NCBI RefSeq assembly: GCF_000003815.2
Contig: NC_049995.1
Location: forward strand, 9,804,567-9,830,137
Direction of reading: 5' to 3'
Source of the DNA: Branchiostoma floridae
Taxonomy: Eukaryota > Chordata > Leptocardii > Amphioxiformes > Branchiostomatidae
DNA: 25,571 bases
Below the pieces are notes generated by a model, which was not told the DNA's origin, did no database searches, and was given only the letters and a program-made list of their open reading frames with translations. Below are positions 17,207 through 25,571 of this stretch, piece by piece. A program made the position numbers and the translations under genes. Position 1 is the stretch's first letter. Every line of letters begins with the position of its first letter.

Positions 17207-18417
17207 TACGGTACACTTAACTTTAGCAACATTAAAGCACGCAGTCATATTCCTTTAGAAACAGCATCCAGGTCATAGAATGGAGCCTCCCTGACCATAT
17301 TTGCCGCTGTCGCACTTACTCCTCAACACTTACACTAGTCATTTGCATGAAACCCAGAACACGTTTCTACTGCGCACGTCTCAGCTCAGAGATAATGTCC
17401 AAACGCACTTCTTCGTGCTGACGCCGACAACACTACTCATCTAAAACGTTCCTGGATCGTAGATAAGTCAAGACAGAAATGCACGGAGCAAACTGCACGA
17501 CCTGCAAAAAGACGTCTGATTGCTTCTAGAATGTAATAAGTAAGCGGTCGAAGCTTCGAGACCTCCGGTATGCCTCCCGCACGTTGGATACATGTATTTC
17601 TCCTGCGGTAACTAACAACGTGTGCTACCAGTTGCAGCCACTGCGCCGGCAAGGTATGTTTTTTTGTGTGTGCAGAACTACGAGGATAGAGTAGTGGGAT
17701 CGGGAAAAATGTGTACATTTTTGATGAATGCTTTTATCAATTGTATTTCAGACTGGACCAATTTTGACTGATTTTGGATGTGTGCATTTTCGGACAACAG
17801 GCTTTCGGACAATTGCTACTGCTGTTCTTTGCTTAACTCATAGACTTGGAAGGTTGGGCATTCTGGCAATGTCTTTGGAGCTTGTTGGATGTCTATCGTT
17901 TTCTTACTCTTTTTTTCTGTACATTATGGTGCTGTTTTGCCATTAAGATATCTCTGATTAACTTAAAGCTATGTAGCCTCCAGTTTTTCAACACGCAATA
18001 TTTGGGGGAATCTTTTCGTCTAGTATATCAGTGACAATGTAGTTCGCATATCATTATTCAAAAAATGATATGAATCAAATAAGAGTCATAAAATCTTTTT
18101 TGTACCGTACAAAGAGTACTATCGCAAAGAGACGGAGACTTTGAGTCGGTCTCTGTCTTTGACAAACTCGACTGTCATTTTTTTCGGAGCTCATAGATTT
18201 TCCTGCGGCTTCAGAGCGATTTGCGTCGATATTGATGTGTAGAAGGTGTGCTTTAGCCTTTCAAAGACGATAACTTTGACAAGGCAGGCTTCTCTCTCTT
18301 GTGGATCAAATTGTCCTTTTGGAATAGAGGCGCTTCTTCTGATTGATATACGTGTTCATGATTGTTCGCATGGAATATAACCTACCAAAACAGAAGACGC
18401 ACATGTTCATCCGTAAA
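17207..18417. other. No gene seen; one short stem-loop
   Basis: Between two copies of family 1 lies about 1.2 kb with no recognisable gene. A minus-strand frame of 93 codons (17437-17718) sits in a somewhat GC-richer part but shows no family motif. At 18124-18163, CAAAGAGACGGAGAC and GTCTCTGTCTTTG are imperfect inverted repeats around a nine-base loop. Confidence 0.5.
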
Positions 18418-18666
18418 GGCAGGCTCTCAATACACTTGGGGGCACCGGTGTGGCACTGCGAGGGTCGTTCACTGCGGCACTGCTGTGTTCGTTTTGCGAT
18501 TTTTCATAATTTAGATATTGCGTAATACGTAAAAGTATGACTTAGAAGACATTCAAGAAAATACACAAAACGAAATAAAATTCGTTCCTTATCTCTGAAA
18601 TTCGTTGAGTCATCTATGAACCCCGCAGTGCCTCACCTATGCCCTCAAGTGCAGTGAGAGTCCACC
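18418..18666 (+). mobile_element. Short inverted-repeat element (MITE), family 1 copy 3
   Basis: The interior (GGCACCGGTGTGGCACTGCG, GTCGTTCACTGCGGCACTGC, AGATATTGCGTAATACGTAA, AATACACAAAACGAAATAAA, CTGAAATTCGTTGAGT) aligns base for base with copy 2 and with the reverse complement of copy 1. The right end is CAAGTGCAGTGAGAGTCCAC. The left end has decayed to GGCAGGCTCTCAATACACTT. It is about 249 bp, in the same orientation as copies 2 and 4. Confidence 0.87.
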
Positions 18667-19883
18667 CCAACATCTTGTTGATTCATTTGTATTAAAGGTG
18701 TGATTTATGGCTTTAATTTTGTAAGACGATTGGCGCATTGAGCAAATTGCTCACTTCGAATTTTCGGTCGCACATCCGTCGACTTTCGTCAGGAGTGGTG
18801 CTTCAATCACTCTAAGCAATTGTTATGTTGACTGACAGTTAAAAACTTCAATATGGATTATACCAACACAGATGAGCTTTCATGCGAAGATAATTTAGAT
18901 TGGTACTCCGCGAAATCAAATCTTAAAACAGGTCTTAAATCATGCGCGAAATCAAATGCATGCGTAAAGGTGCGTTTTTGGTCATGAAATGTATGCGTAA
19001 AGGTGCGTTTTTGGTCATGAAAAGAATGAATTATAAATGATTTACGAATGCTTTACGTATGTTTTACGAGTGCTTAACGTTAAGATTTCATCTAGCGTTA
19101 GGTTCACCAATCAACAACAAATAAATCTTCATTCTTTACAGCGGTGTCGTAATGGGAACCTCAAAGATCACGTTTACAGTGTACATAATCCACAAAACTG
19201 CGGCAGGGACATTTATATAAAGGCAGGTATTAGATAGAATACAGTCTGTCTCTGTCAGAGCGGGCACTGGAGGTCCATTTGAGTGCGTTGGGGAAAATTA
19301 TAGCAATATGTTAGGCCACGGCAGGTATATTTTATGGTGGCATCCTCTGCATATTCCAAATTCAATGAGGGGTTTGAAAATGAATTTAGAGGGGTTAAAC
19401 GAAGAGGATGGCTGTTTTTCTAAGATGGACACCATATATAAACATTGTAACAAGAATCGAAGCGACAAAACATGGTATTAGAGTCTTTCATTTCTGGACA
19501 TTAGAGGTGCTCAAGGTGATGTCTGGTGTGATGTTTACATATTCCTCACTAGTGTACCTTCTACAAGTAAAGGCTACCACATTATATATTTTACCATTTT
19601 GTTACTTTCTCGTCATGTTGTAGCTCTTTTTTCATAATAATGGCAAAATTAATGAGCGCCCAGATGCCATCCATAAAATTTACCTGTTGTGGCCTTACAT
19701 GAGATCCGCGTAATGAAGTCAACTAAGGGACCGTACCGCTTTTTCTCGCGCGTAATAAAAGATCATACCTACCAGATAATTAGTCTCAAAAGGATCAGTA
19801 AGGATAGGCTGGAATATCAGGGTAGGCATTGCAATCTCGTAGAATCGGTGACACCAACAGAGACTTCCTAAAGCAATTCAATC
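18667..19883. other. No gene seen; contains a 33 bp tandem duplication
   Basis: TGCGTAAAGGTGCGTTTTTG followed by GTCATGAAA occurs twice, starting at 18961 and 18994, essentially identical. Just upstream GCGAAATCAAAT is also duplicated (about 18909 and 18944). The rest, including small open frames at 19037-19871, has no recognisable motif. Confidence 0.6.
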
Positions 19884-20134
19884 TCTACAACTGGATAAAA
19901 AACGGAGATTTTCTTCCGGACGTTTCGAGTGACATCCATCACTCTTCTTCAACGTTATTAGAATGAACCTGCAAAACAATTCAATACAAGTTCAGCTAGA
20001 AAGTACAGCCTTTTTTCTAGTTAGCTGTACCCGTATTGAATTGTTCTGTCAGTTCATTCTAGTGAAGCTGAAGAAGAGTGATGGATGTCACTCAAAACGC
20101 CAGGAACGAAATCTCCGTTTTTGACAATTGTAGA
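19884..20134. mobile_element. Strong hairpin/foldback element, about 125 bp arms
   Basis: Each half is close to the reverse complement of the other. The left arm reads, in order, TCTACAA, AAAAACGGAGATTT, GAGTGACATCCATCACTCTT, CTTCA, TAGAATGAAC, AACAATTCAATAC and CAGCTA. The right arm contains the same blocks inverted, including AAGAGTGATGGATGTCACTC and GTATTGAATTGTT. The arms nearly meet; the centre is GTACAGC, a T-rich loop of about 14 bases, then GCTGTAC. With only scattered mismatches the arms look recent. It has no coding capacity. Confidence 0.85.
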
Positions 20135-21036
20135 CATTTAATTGTAATTGGATATTGTTAGCCAGCTGGATGTCTAACATTCACAAAAAGCAAATACTCC
20201 GTTCTGGATCTAGATACAGGAAGAATCGTATATTCTGCTAGACCGCAATCTTGAACTTCGCATCATAACGTAATCTTTATATATATATATATAGCCGTAC
20301 ACATGAGACAACCCGTTATGAATTGAACACAGTACTCTACCTGACTTCATAAATGATACACGGGATACGATTAATATGAATTTTGAAAAGTAGTACTCCC
20401 GCAGCGGCATTTTCGATAATGACAAGAAGGAGTAGATATGAAATCATATTCGTGTCGTTTATAATGCGATTAATCTAGCCGTTCCTATTCGTTTAGCAAT
20501 TTTTATTTAGTTCTGGATCTGTTCCCTATATATTTTCTTTATTGTCGTGATGAGATCTTGCTTGCAATGGGTTTTAGCATATCAATTTGAGTGTATTCCT
20601 TGTAATGGATGCGTGTGACAGATGGTATGCTAGCAAAACAAGAATTTATGCCTTAATCAACACAGTAATTCAGTGATCCATTTATCATATTATTCACTTA
20701 AAGCTTCATGAATGACAAATAGATACCTCACTGTTAGTGAAAGACATTTGCTAAAAGTCGCCAACAATTCGTCGATCCGTCGCCTAAAATGGCGAATGCT
20801 TTTTGAAAATCGCAAAATAGCTCAAATGGGTGTGAGCCAACAAACGGTCAGAGCAAGTCTCCTTTTTTTATGAATATTAATTATCATTGTTTAATTTTTT
20901 AGCGGCAACACCGCGATTTTTAATGAAGGCAAAACACAAAACATACCAAAATGATTCATGCATGCCTTGTGCATATTTATATATTGGCATAAATTTTCCG
21001 CAAACAACCCGACCGGGCCAAAGCTAGGTAGGGAAA
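20135..21036. other. No gene seen
   Basis: AT-rich stretch with a TATATA run (about 20277-20293). The word GTCGCC and its inverse GGCGA recur at about 20757-20797. No exon, RNA gene or named element is supported. Confidence 0.5.
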
Positions 21037-21207
21037 GTTACTTTCCAAGCAGAGGTTAGGATTCGGTTATTTTCTCAACGTTTTATCGGGCTTTTGTATT
21101 GTATCTTGCGGCGTACTTCAAGAAAAATGACAAAATAGAAAGCCCGATAAAAACGACTACAAAAATGTTCAAAACAACCGGAGCCTAACCTCTGCTTGGA
21201 GTGTAAC
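21037..21207. mobile_element. Foldback element with CCAAGCAGAGGTTAGG termini
   Basis: The left end GTTACTTTCCAAGCAGAGGT and the right end, reverse complemented (GTTACACTCCAAGCAGAGGT), differ at only two positions. Inner blocks TTAGG, CGGTT, TTATCGGGCTTT and CTTCAAG are also paired. At about 171 bp it is non-coding and nearly palindromic throughout, with an indel of roughly ten bases between arms. It is a non-autonomous inverted-repeat element or solo hairpin. Confidence 0.82.
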
Positions 21208-21254
21208 ATAGGCCTTCATATAGTGTCTACATCTTTGCCTTTGTTTGCATATGT

Positions 21255-22030
21255 TTGACAGTCACGGCGTTATTCAACTGATGTTTATGATGTTGCAAGA
21301 TGCCACCATGTACGAAGGGGTCAGGGACATATGAAAACGTATTCTAGAGCATCACTCTACGTGATTGTGCTATTTGACAGACTGATATTAATGAGGTTGC
21401 TTGTCACAATATACCTGGGGGGGGGGGGGGCAAATAGGTTAACATATTCTACAATATAAAATCATACAATTACTAGTTTGACAGACTGATCTTAATGATA
21501 CTGTAGGTTGTCACCGTATACCTAGGGGTGAAACAGATATTAGGGTAGATTCCGATATTGTATTTTACTGTATAAACCCATGTAATTGCATGTTTGGCAG
21601 TCTGATTTTAATGATGCTCTAGGTTGTCACCGTATACCTAGGGGTGAAACAGAAACGTTAACGCATCCTACAGCACAAACTCATAAGATTGTATGTTCGG
21701 CAGAACTTAATGATGCTCTAAGTTGTCACCGAATACCTAGAGGTGAAGTAGATTAAAGTTTAACGGTTAACGTATTCTACAGTATAATTCATGCGATTGC
21801 ATTTTTGACAGTCTGCTTTTAATGATATTAAAGATGGTTGCCGTATATCTAGAGGTGAAACAGATAGAATGACGTATTCTACTGTAGGTTTCATTATATA
21901 CCTAGGGGTGAAACAGATATGATAATCTTTTCTACACTGTAAACACCCATGTGATTTTATGTTTGACAGTATGGTTTTAATGATGGTGTAGGTTGTCATC
22001 TTATACCTTGGGGTGATGGTGATAGGGTGA
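21255..22030. repeat. Tandem array of about seven diverged units of about 110 bp
   Basis: The module TTTGACAGTCTGATTTTAAT, then GATG.TGTAGGTTGTCACC, then GTATACCTAGGGGTGAAACA, then GATA, a run ending ACGTATTCTACAGTATAA and CCATGTGATTG recurs from about 21255 to 22030. Good unit starts are near 21371, 21477, 21593, 21699, 21805 and 21960, with an older unit before 21371. The unit starting near 21805 contains an extra copy of the ATACCTAGGGGTGAAACAGA block. No coding or RNA-gene motif is recognised. Confidence 0.87.
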
Positions 22031-22164
22031 AGATAATCGAGATATCTAAATTCAGATCAACACTTTGGGGGACAGATGACCCTACGGTCATTCACACCCT
22101 TCTATAAAAATTATATGACCGTCATTTATCATGAATTACAAAAAAAAAAACATTTTGCTAAACG

Positions 22165-22186
22165 TTTAAAGGTTTAAACCTTTAAA
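22165..22186. repeat. 22 bp perfect palindrome
   Basis: TTTAAAGG, TTTAAA and CCTTTAAA in direct succession form a perfect 22 bp palindrome with no spacer. One mismatched position beyond, the flanks AAC and GTT also match. It lies just to the right of the 110 bp array and a run of ten A residues. Confidence 0.9.
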
Positions 22187-22421
22187 GTTACAAGTAACTC
22201 CACATCTTAAGAATGATGTTTTTCTAGCATGTATTTTAAAAAGTGCTCTCTCTCTGTTTACCCAATGATTTCGAAAACCAAGCGTAGAATATTACATGTA
22301 AAACAAGGTCACACACGATGGGGCCAAGAAATAACCTTGACTTTTGCCTTTTCAACTACTAGTCAAAGCCCCATAAACACAGACATAAAAACATACACAC
22401 AGACAGACACACCTAAAACAG

Positions 22422-22444
22422 TACCTCCATTTTTCATGGAGGTA
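22422..22444. repeat. Small perfect hairpin TACCTCCAT/ATGGAGGTA
   Basis: A nine-base perfect stem with a five-base T-rich loop. A related ACCTCC/GGAGGT hairpin is present near 1831-1852. Both may be fragments of a repeat family with this terminus, but that is only inference. Confidence 0.55.
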
Positions 22445-22605
22445 AAGGACAAAAACCATCGCTGCACTTTAATTGCATGCTTCGTCTGACGGTAAAAACG
22501 TGAAAGATAAAGTGTTTACCCATGCAAACTGAGGGTACAGTGAGAAAAAGTAATCCCCTAAGCCCCAGGCACTACATGGATGATGCAAGTGGTACCCTTG
22601 CGAAT

Positions 22606-23430
22606 TTTGCCGCTAAACCGCTGATCCTCTACACCGGCAAATTCATCCTTTGAATAATCTACCCTTCGGGCAAGGGACGAACCTGAGAAAAATGGTGGAA
22701 GTTGTGTATAAATGTACAGTGGCAAGCTCTCTCCATAGCATCCAGCCGATAACAAATATATCTCAAGAAACTGAAGTTTTGACATTTCTGTTCTGTCAAC
22801 ATTTTGTATCTTGAGACCTTCTACACCGGCAAACTCACCTTTGAATAATCTACCCTTCGGGCAAGGGACGGACGCAGAAAAATTGTGGAAGTGATGTATA
22901 AATGTACAGCGGCAAAACCTTCCCCTGCGAATACGTAGCATCCGGCTGATAACAAATATTCCGCAAGAAATCGAGGTTTAGAGAGCTTTGGACATTTTGG
23001 GTTTCTCACATGTATTTTGTGTCTTGAGACTTTCTGCAAGCCGAGCAATGCCACATTTAAGTATTTTACCCTTTGCTGTGGTTTTAGGCCTAGGTAAGGG
23101 AGAAACGGAGAAAATTGGTAAAAGCAACAGAATTATAAAGATCCTGCTAAATGTCAAAAATATTCCTGAATAAATGTATGGTTACACATTTAAGTTTGCT
23201 AGATATTTGTAACCCAACATTGTGTACACCGGGTAATATGTCTTTTACGTATGTTACCCTTTGAGCAAGAGACAGATCGAGTACAATGGTAGAATCTGCA
23301 CATACATGTAGGTCTCCTTCTATACCCAGAATCATGCTTATAACATATCTTTTAATCAACAGTTATAATTAGACATTTGAGTGATGTTTTCGCACACCTT
23401 GTATCTTGAGATCTTCCACATTCAAACTAG
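22606..23430. repeat. Tandem array of about four to five diverged units of about 200 bp
   Basis: The module CTTGAGACCTTCTACACCGG, CAAA(C/T)TCA, TTTGAATAATCTACCCTTCG, GGCAAGGGACG, GAGAAAAATGGTGGAAG, TGTATAAATGTACAG, GCATCC.GC.GATAACAAAT recurs at about 22606, 22810, 23022, 23215 and 23403. The first two units are very similar and later ones decay progressively rightward. The minus-strand frame of 127 codons (22558-22941) spans the first two units and therefore encodes an internally repeated peptide (ARRVDYSKDEFAGVE-like). Without any other support I treat it as a by-product of the array. Confidence 0.85.
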
Positions 23431-23828
23431 ACTCTTTAGGCATTAGACAGAACAAGAATGATAATTGTAGAAGGAAAATACAGCTTATCCAGTTAATCTC
23501 TTAGAAAGTAAACGGTCCAATTCACTAAAAAAAGGCACTAGTAGAGCCAAATCTACACTAATCACTCTCTGCCTCAATAGCTGTCTACCACTTAAAATGA
23601 CGAACACAGGTCTACCACTCGATATATCTTGAGCTTGAACTATATTACTATAATGAGCCGCTCGCTATGGACCCAGATTTGAAGCTTTTCGAAAATTCAT
23701 GACGACCTTAGCAGCTGCCTAGGCAGACTCATGTAATGACTTGTCTCATCGTCAATAAATTCAAAGTCATTCTACAATCATGCTCGTCATATCCACAAAA
23801 ACAAACATACAAACGTTACCAGAAACTG

Positions 23829-24047
23829 AAGGTGCACTCTCACTGCTTTTGCGTCAAGCTTGTGTTCACTGTTATTTTTTCATTTTCTTACAATTCAGAT
23901 ATTGCGTAATACGTGAAAGTATGAATTAGAGGACAATAAAATACACAAAAGGGAAGAACATTCGATCTTTATCCCTGAAATTAGTTGAGTATCTTTGAAA
24001 CCCCGCAGTGATGCAAGCTTGACGCAAGTGTAGTGAGAGTGCGCCTT
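23829..24047 (+). mobile_element. Short inverted-repeat element (MITE), family 1 copy 4, variant arms
   Basis: The ends AAGGTGCACTCTCACTGC and the reverse complement of the right end, AAGGCGCACTCTCACTAC, pair well. The next block GCGTCAAGCTTG is present in both arms. The core AGATATTGCGTAATACGTGA, AATACACAAAAGGGAAGAAC and GAACCCCGCAGTG-like blocks identify it as the same family as the copies at 5994, 16953 and 18418. Its arms differ from those copies in the same way on both sides. It is about 219 bp. Confidence 0.85.
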
Positions 24048-24585
24048 AAGCGGTTCTATGCCGAATCTCAACCGAAGATGCACTGTCGAAGAAAAATGCG
24101 CTGAGATCAATTTTGACCTACAGGTCCATTAAATCATTATAATGATAAATGCATGATGTACACTTTTAAAAGTCAGTACGCTTAGATAGAGCTACACAAT
24201 CAAAGGGTCATCTTTTCCAAAGCAAGACAAATTACACCTTAATCTACATAATGACATAATCACTCACTTTCCCTCTTTGCGTGACCTACGGTTACACACC
24301 TTGCCCCCACAATTTATCATCTTGTCGTGCCCTTAATAAAGGTGTGAATAGGTAGCTTGCTTATCTAACGAACCTGACTATTTCAGCTTCATTATTTCAC
24401 TATATTACAAGAGCATGATACAATCGGGTTGAATATCGTTGTGACAGGATATGTACATGTATACAACACAGACTCCCTAGCACTATTCCATGAATCATTT
24501 TTACACAGCAACATTTGAACTGGCACAGACTTCCAATTCTACAAGTATCACCATTTTGCCTTGCATCATGCTATTTTGGATGCGG
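24048..24585. other. No gene seen
   Basis: AT-rich intergenic sequence. I recognise no exon, RNA gene or repeat boundary here. Confidence 0.5.
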
Positions 24586-24587
24586 GG

Positions 24588-24619
24588 ACACACACACAGA
24601 CACACACACACACACACAG

Positions 24620-24668
<49 letters not shown>

Positions 24669-24686
24669 GACAAGCACACAAACACA
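24588..24686. repeat. CA microsatellite
   Basis: A nearly continuous (CA)n tract about 100 bp long with a few AGA, AAA and TAAG interruptions. Open frames across it are rich in His and Thr only because of the repeat. Confidence 0.96.
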
Positions 24687-25571
24687 CTGATCGAAAATAA
24701 AGGTAGGGTTTCTATTTGCTTGAATTTCAAATCGTCATAAAATAAAGTGATTGACTTTACGATCTATGAATATCTGTTGCCTTTAACTTTTCTTCTATTG
24801 TTTTATTCGTATGACTTTTGTTAAACTAAGCTGGTCAGCTTTTACATTTTAGCTTTGTCTGCTTCTCTCTAAAAAATGCATGCCTTTGTAAGGAATGCTC
24901 CTATTTTGCTTCTCTCGTATCAAAGTTTTCGCGCTCGTCCTTTTACTTTTGATCCCCTTCTCTGTAAAACCATAATTGGATCCGTGCAAGGCAGTGTATG
25001 ATCCAATTTTTGAAATCTTCAACAAATTGATTGATCTAAAGATGACTGGAATATAATTTGAAAGACTTCATCTATCTTTATAAGCCCATATTGTTATTAG
25101 CTTTATATTGATGATAAGGTAGTTACGGCACGGAAATACTAGCAACAACACAGCCAGCCATAACATAATGAAAATATAAGATATTGGTGAGGAATACAAA
25201 TGAAATGAATAAAACCTCCTTGCAAAATAAGAAACATGTATTCATCAAATTGGAGCAATATAACCACTCTATAATCATTTATAAAACAACTGCCATGATC
25301 GAAACTTTAATAAAAGCATCTGATTACCTTGGCCTCAATACGTCGCACTTAGTTAGAAAAACCATCCGTTTGAATAGTGTTAGTACTAACTGAAAGTCGT
25401 ATTGGGAAGGTAAAATTGGATTCACTGCTCGGTATACATTATAATGGGAATAATTTGTGCCAATAATGAGAAAGGTAGGTGTCAATGCAAAGGACTTCAA
25501 GTCCGTCAGGGCTAAAGCAACGTATTTATCAATGAAGAATGACCACATTCGTGGAAGTAAACCTTTTCAAA
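24687..25571. other. No gene seen to the right edge
   Basis: AT-rich sequence. Short open frames (25184-25393 + and 25324-25548 -) overlap each other, lack motifs and are not supported as genes. Confidence 0.5.

Noticed and set aside
17437-17718. 93-codon minus-strand frame in a slightly GC-richer stretch
   Set aside because: I considered a transposase or LINE fragment, but no motif is recognisable and no repeat boundary supports it.
20040-20110. Hammerhead ribozyme-like core near GTGATGGATGTCAC
   Set aside because: The required CTGATGA and GAAA cores are not both present with the right stems, so the resemblance does not hold.
22558-22941. 127-codon frame (-) with an internally repeated peptide
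   Set aside because: The repetition comes from the 200 bp DNA array, and neighbouring units are closed in this frame. It is noted as a finding but not annotated as a gene.
16953-24047. The elements at 19884 and 21037 as further copies of the GGTGGTATCTCAC family
   Set aside because: Their ends and cores are different; they belong to separate foldback families.
24490-24700. His/Thr-rich open frames
   Set aside because: They are translations of the CA microsatellite.

Overview
This is a 25.6 kb stretch of AT-rich, repeat-laden animal nuclear DNA. It has spliced GT-AG exons, long introns, CA/TG microsatellites, foldback mobile elements and a non-LTR retrotransposon, and no bacterial or organellar features. 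Gene style and repeat content suggest an invertebrate deuterostome, most likely a cephalochordate (Branchiostoma-like). That assignment is inferred and was not tested by any search.

The one confident host gene is the 3' part of an M13 (neprilysin/endothelin-converting enzyme) zinc metalloendopeptidase on the + strand. Nine exons between 2261 and 10613 join in frame to 251 residues plus a stop. They carry the NAFY substrate-binding motif, the HEITH zinc motif, the ENIADNGG second zinc motif, the NHSPGRFR segment and the terminal CTVW motif. The exons for the larger N-terminal part (cytosolic tail, membrane anchor and first half of the ectodomain) were not found in the 2.26 kb upstream and should lie to the left of the window.

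The introns of this gene are loaded with non-autonomous elements: a tRNA-like pol III relic and a foldback element in intron 2, and a short inverted-repeat element, an inverted-repeat relic and a GC-rich palindromic element in intron 5. A CTCAC pentanucleotide tract lies just after the stop codon. From 11.5 to 12.76 kb there is a tandem array of about 130 bp units. From 15.28 to 16.43 kb there is a 5'-truncated LINE with an intact C-terminal reading frame and its own 3' end.

The right half (16.4-25.6 kb) holds no recognisable host gene. It contains three more copies of the intron-5 short inverted-repeat family, two other strong foldback elements, a tandem array of about 110 bp units, a tandem array of about 200 bp units, a 22 bp perfect palindrome and a CA microsatellite. 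The window therefore shows one ordinary protease gene inside a dense field of mobile and tandem repeats. I found no convincing multigene system. The most interesting signals are the four-copy inverted-repeat family, whose two arms appear to change together within a copy, and the three unrelated tandem arrays, each with units of uneven decay.
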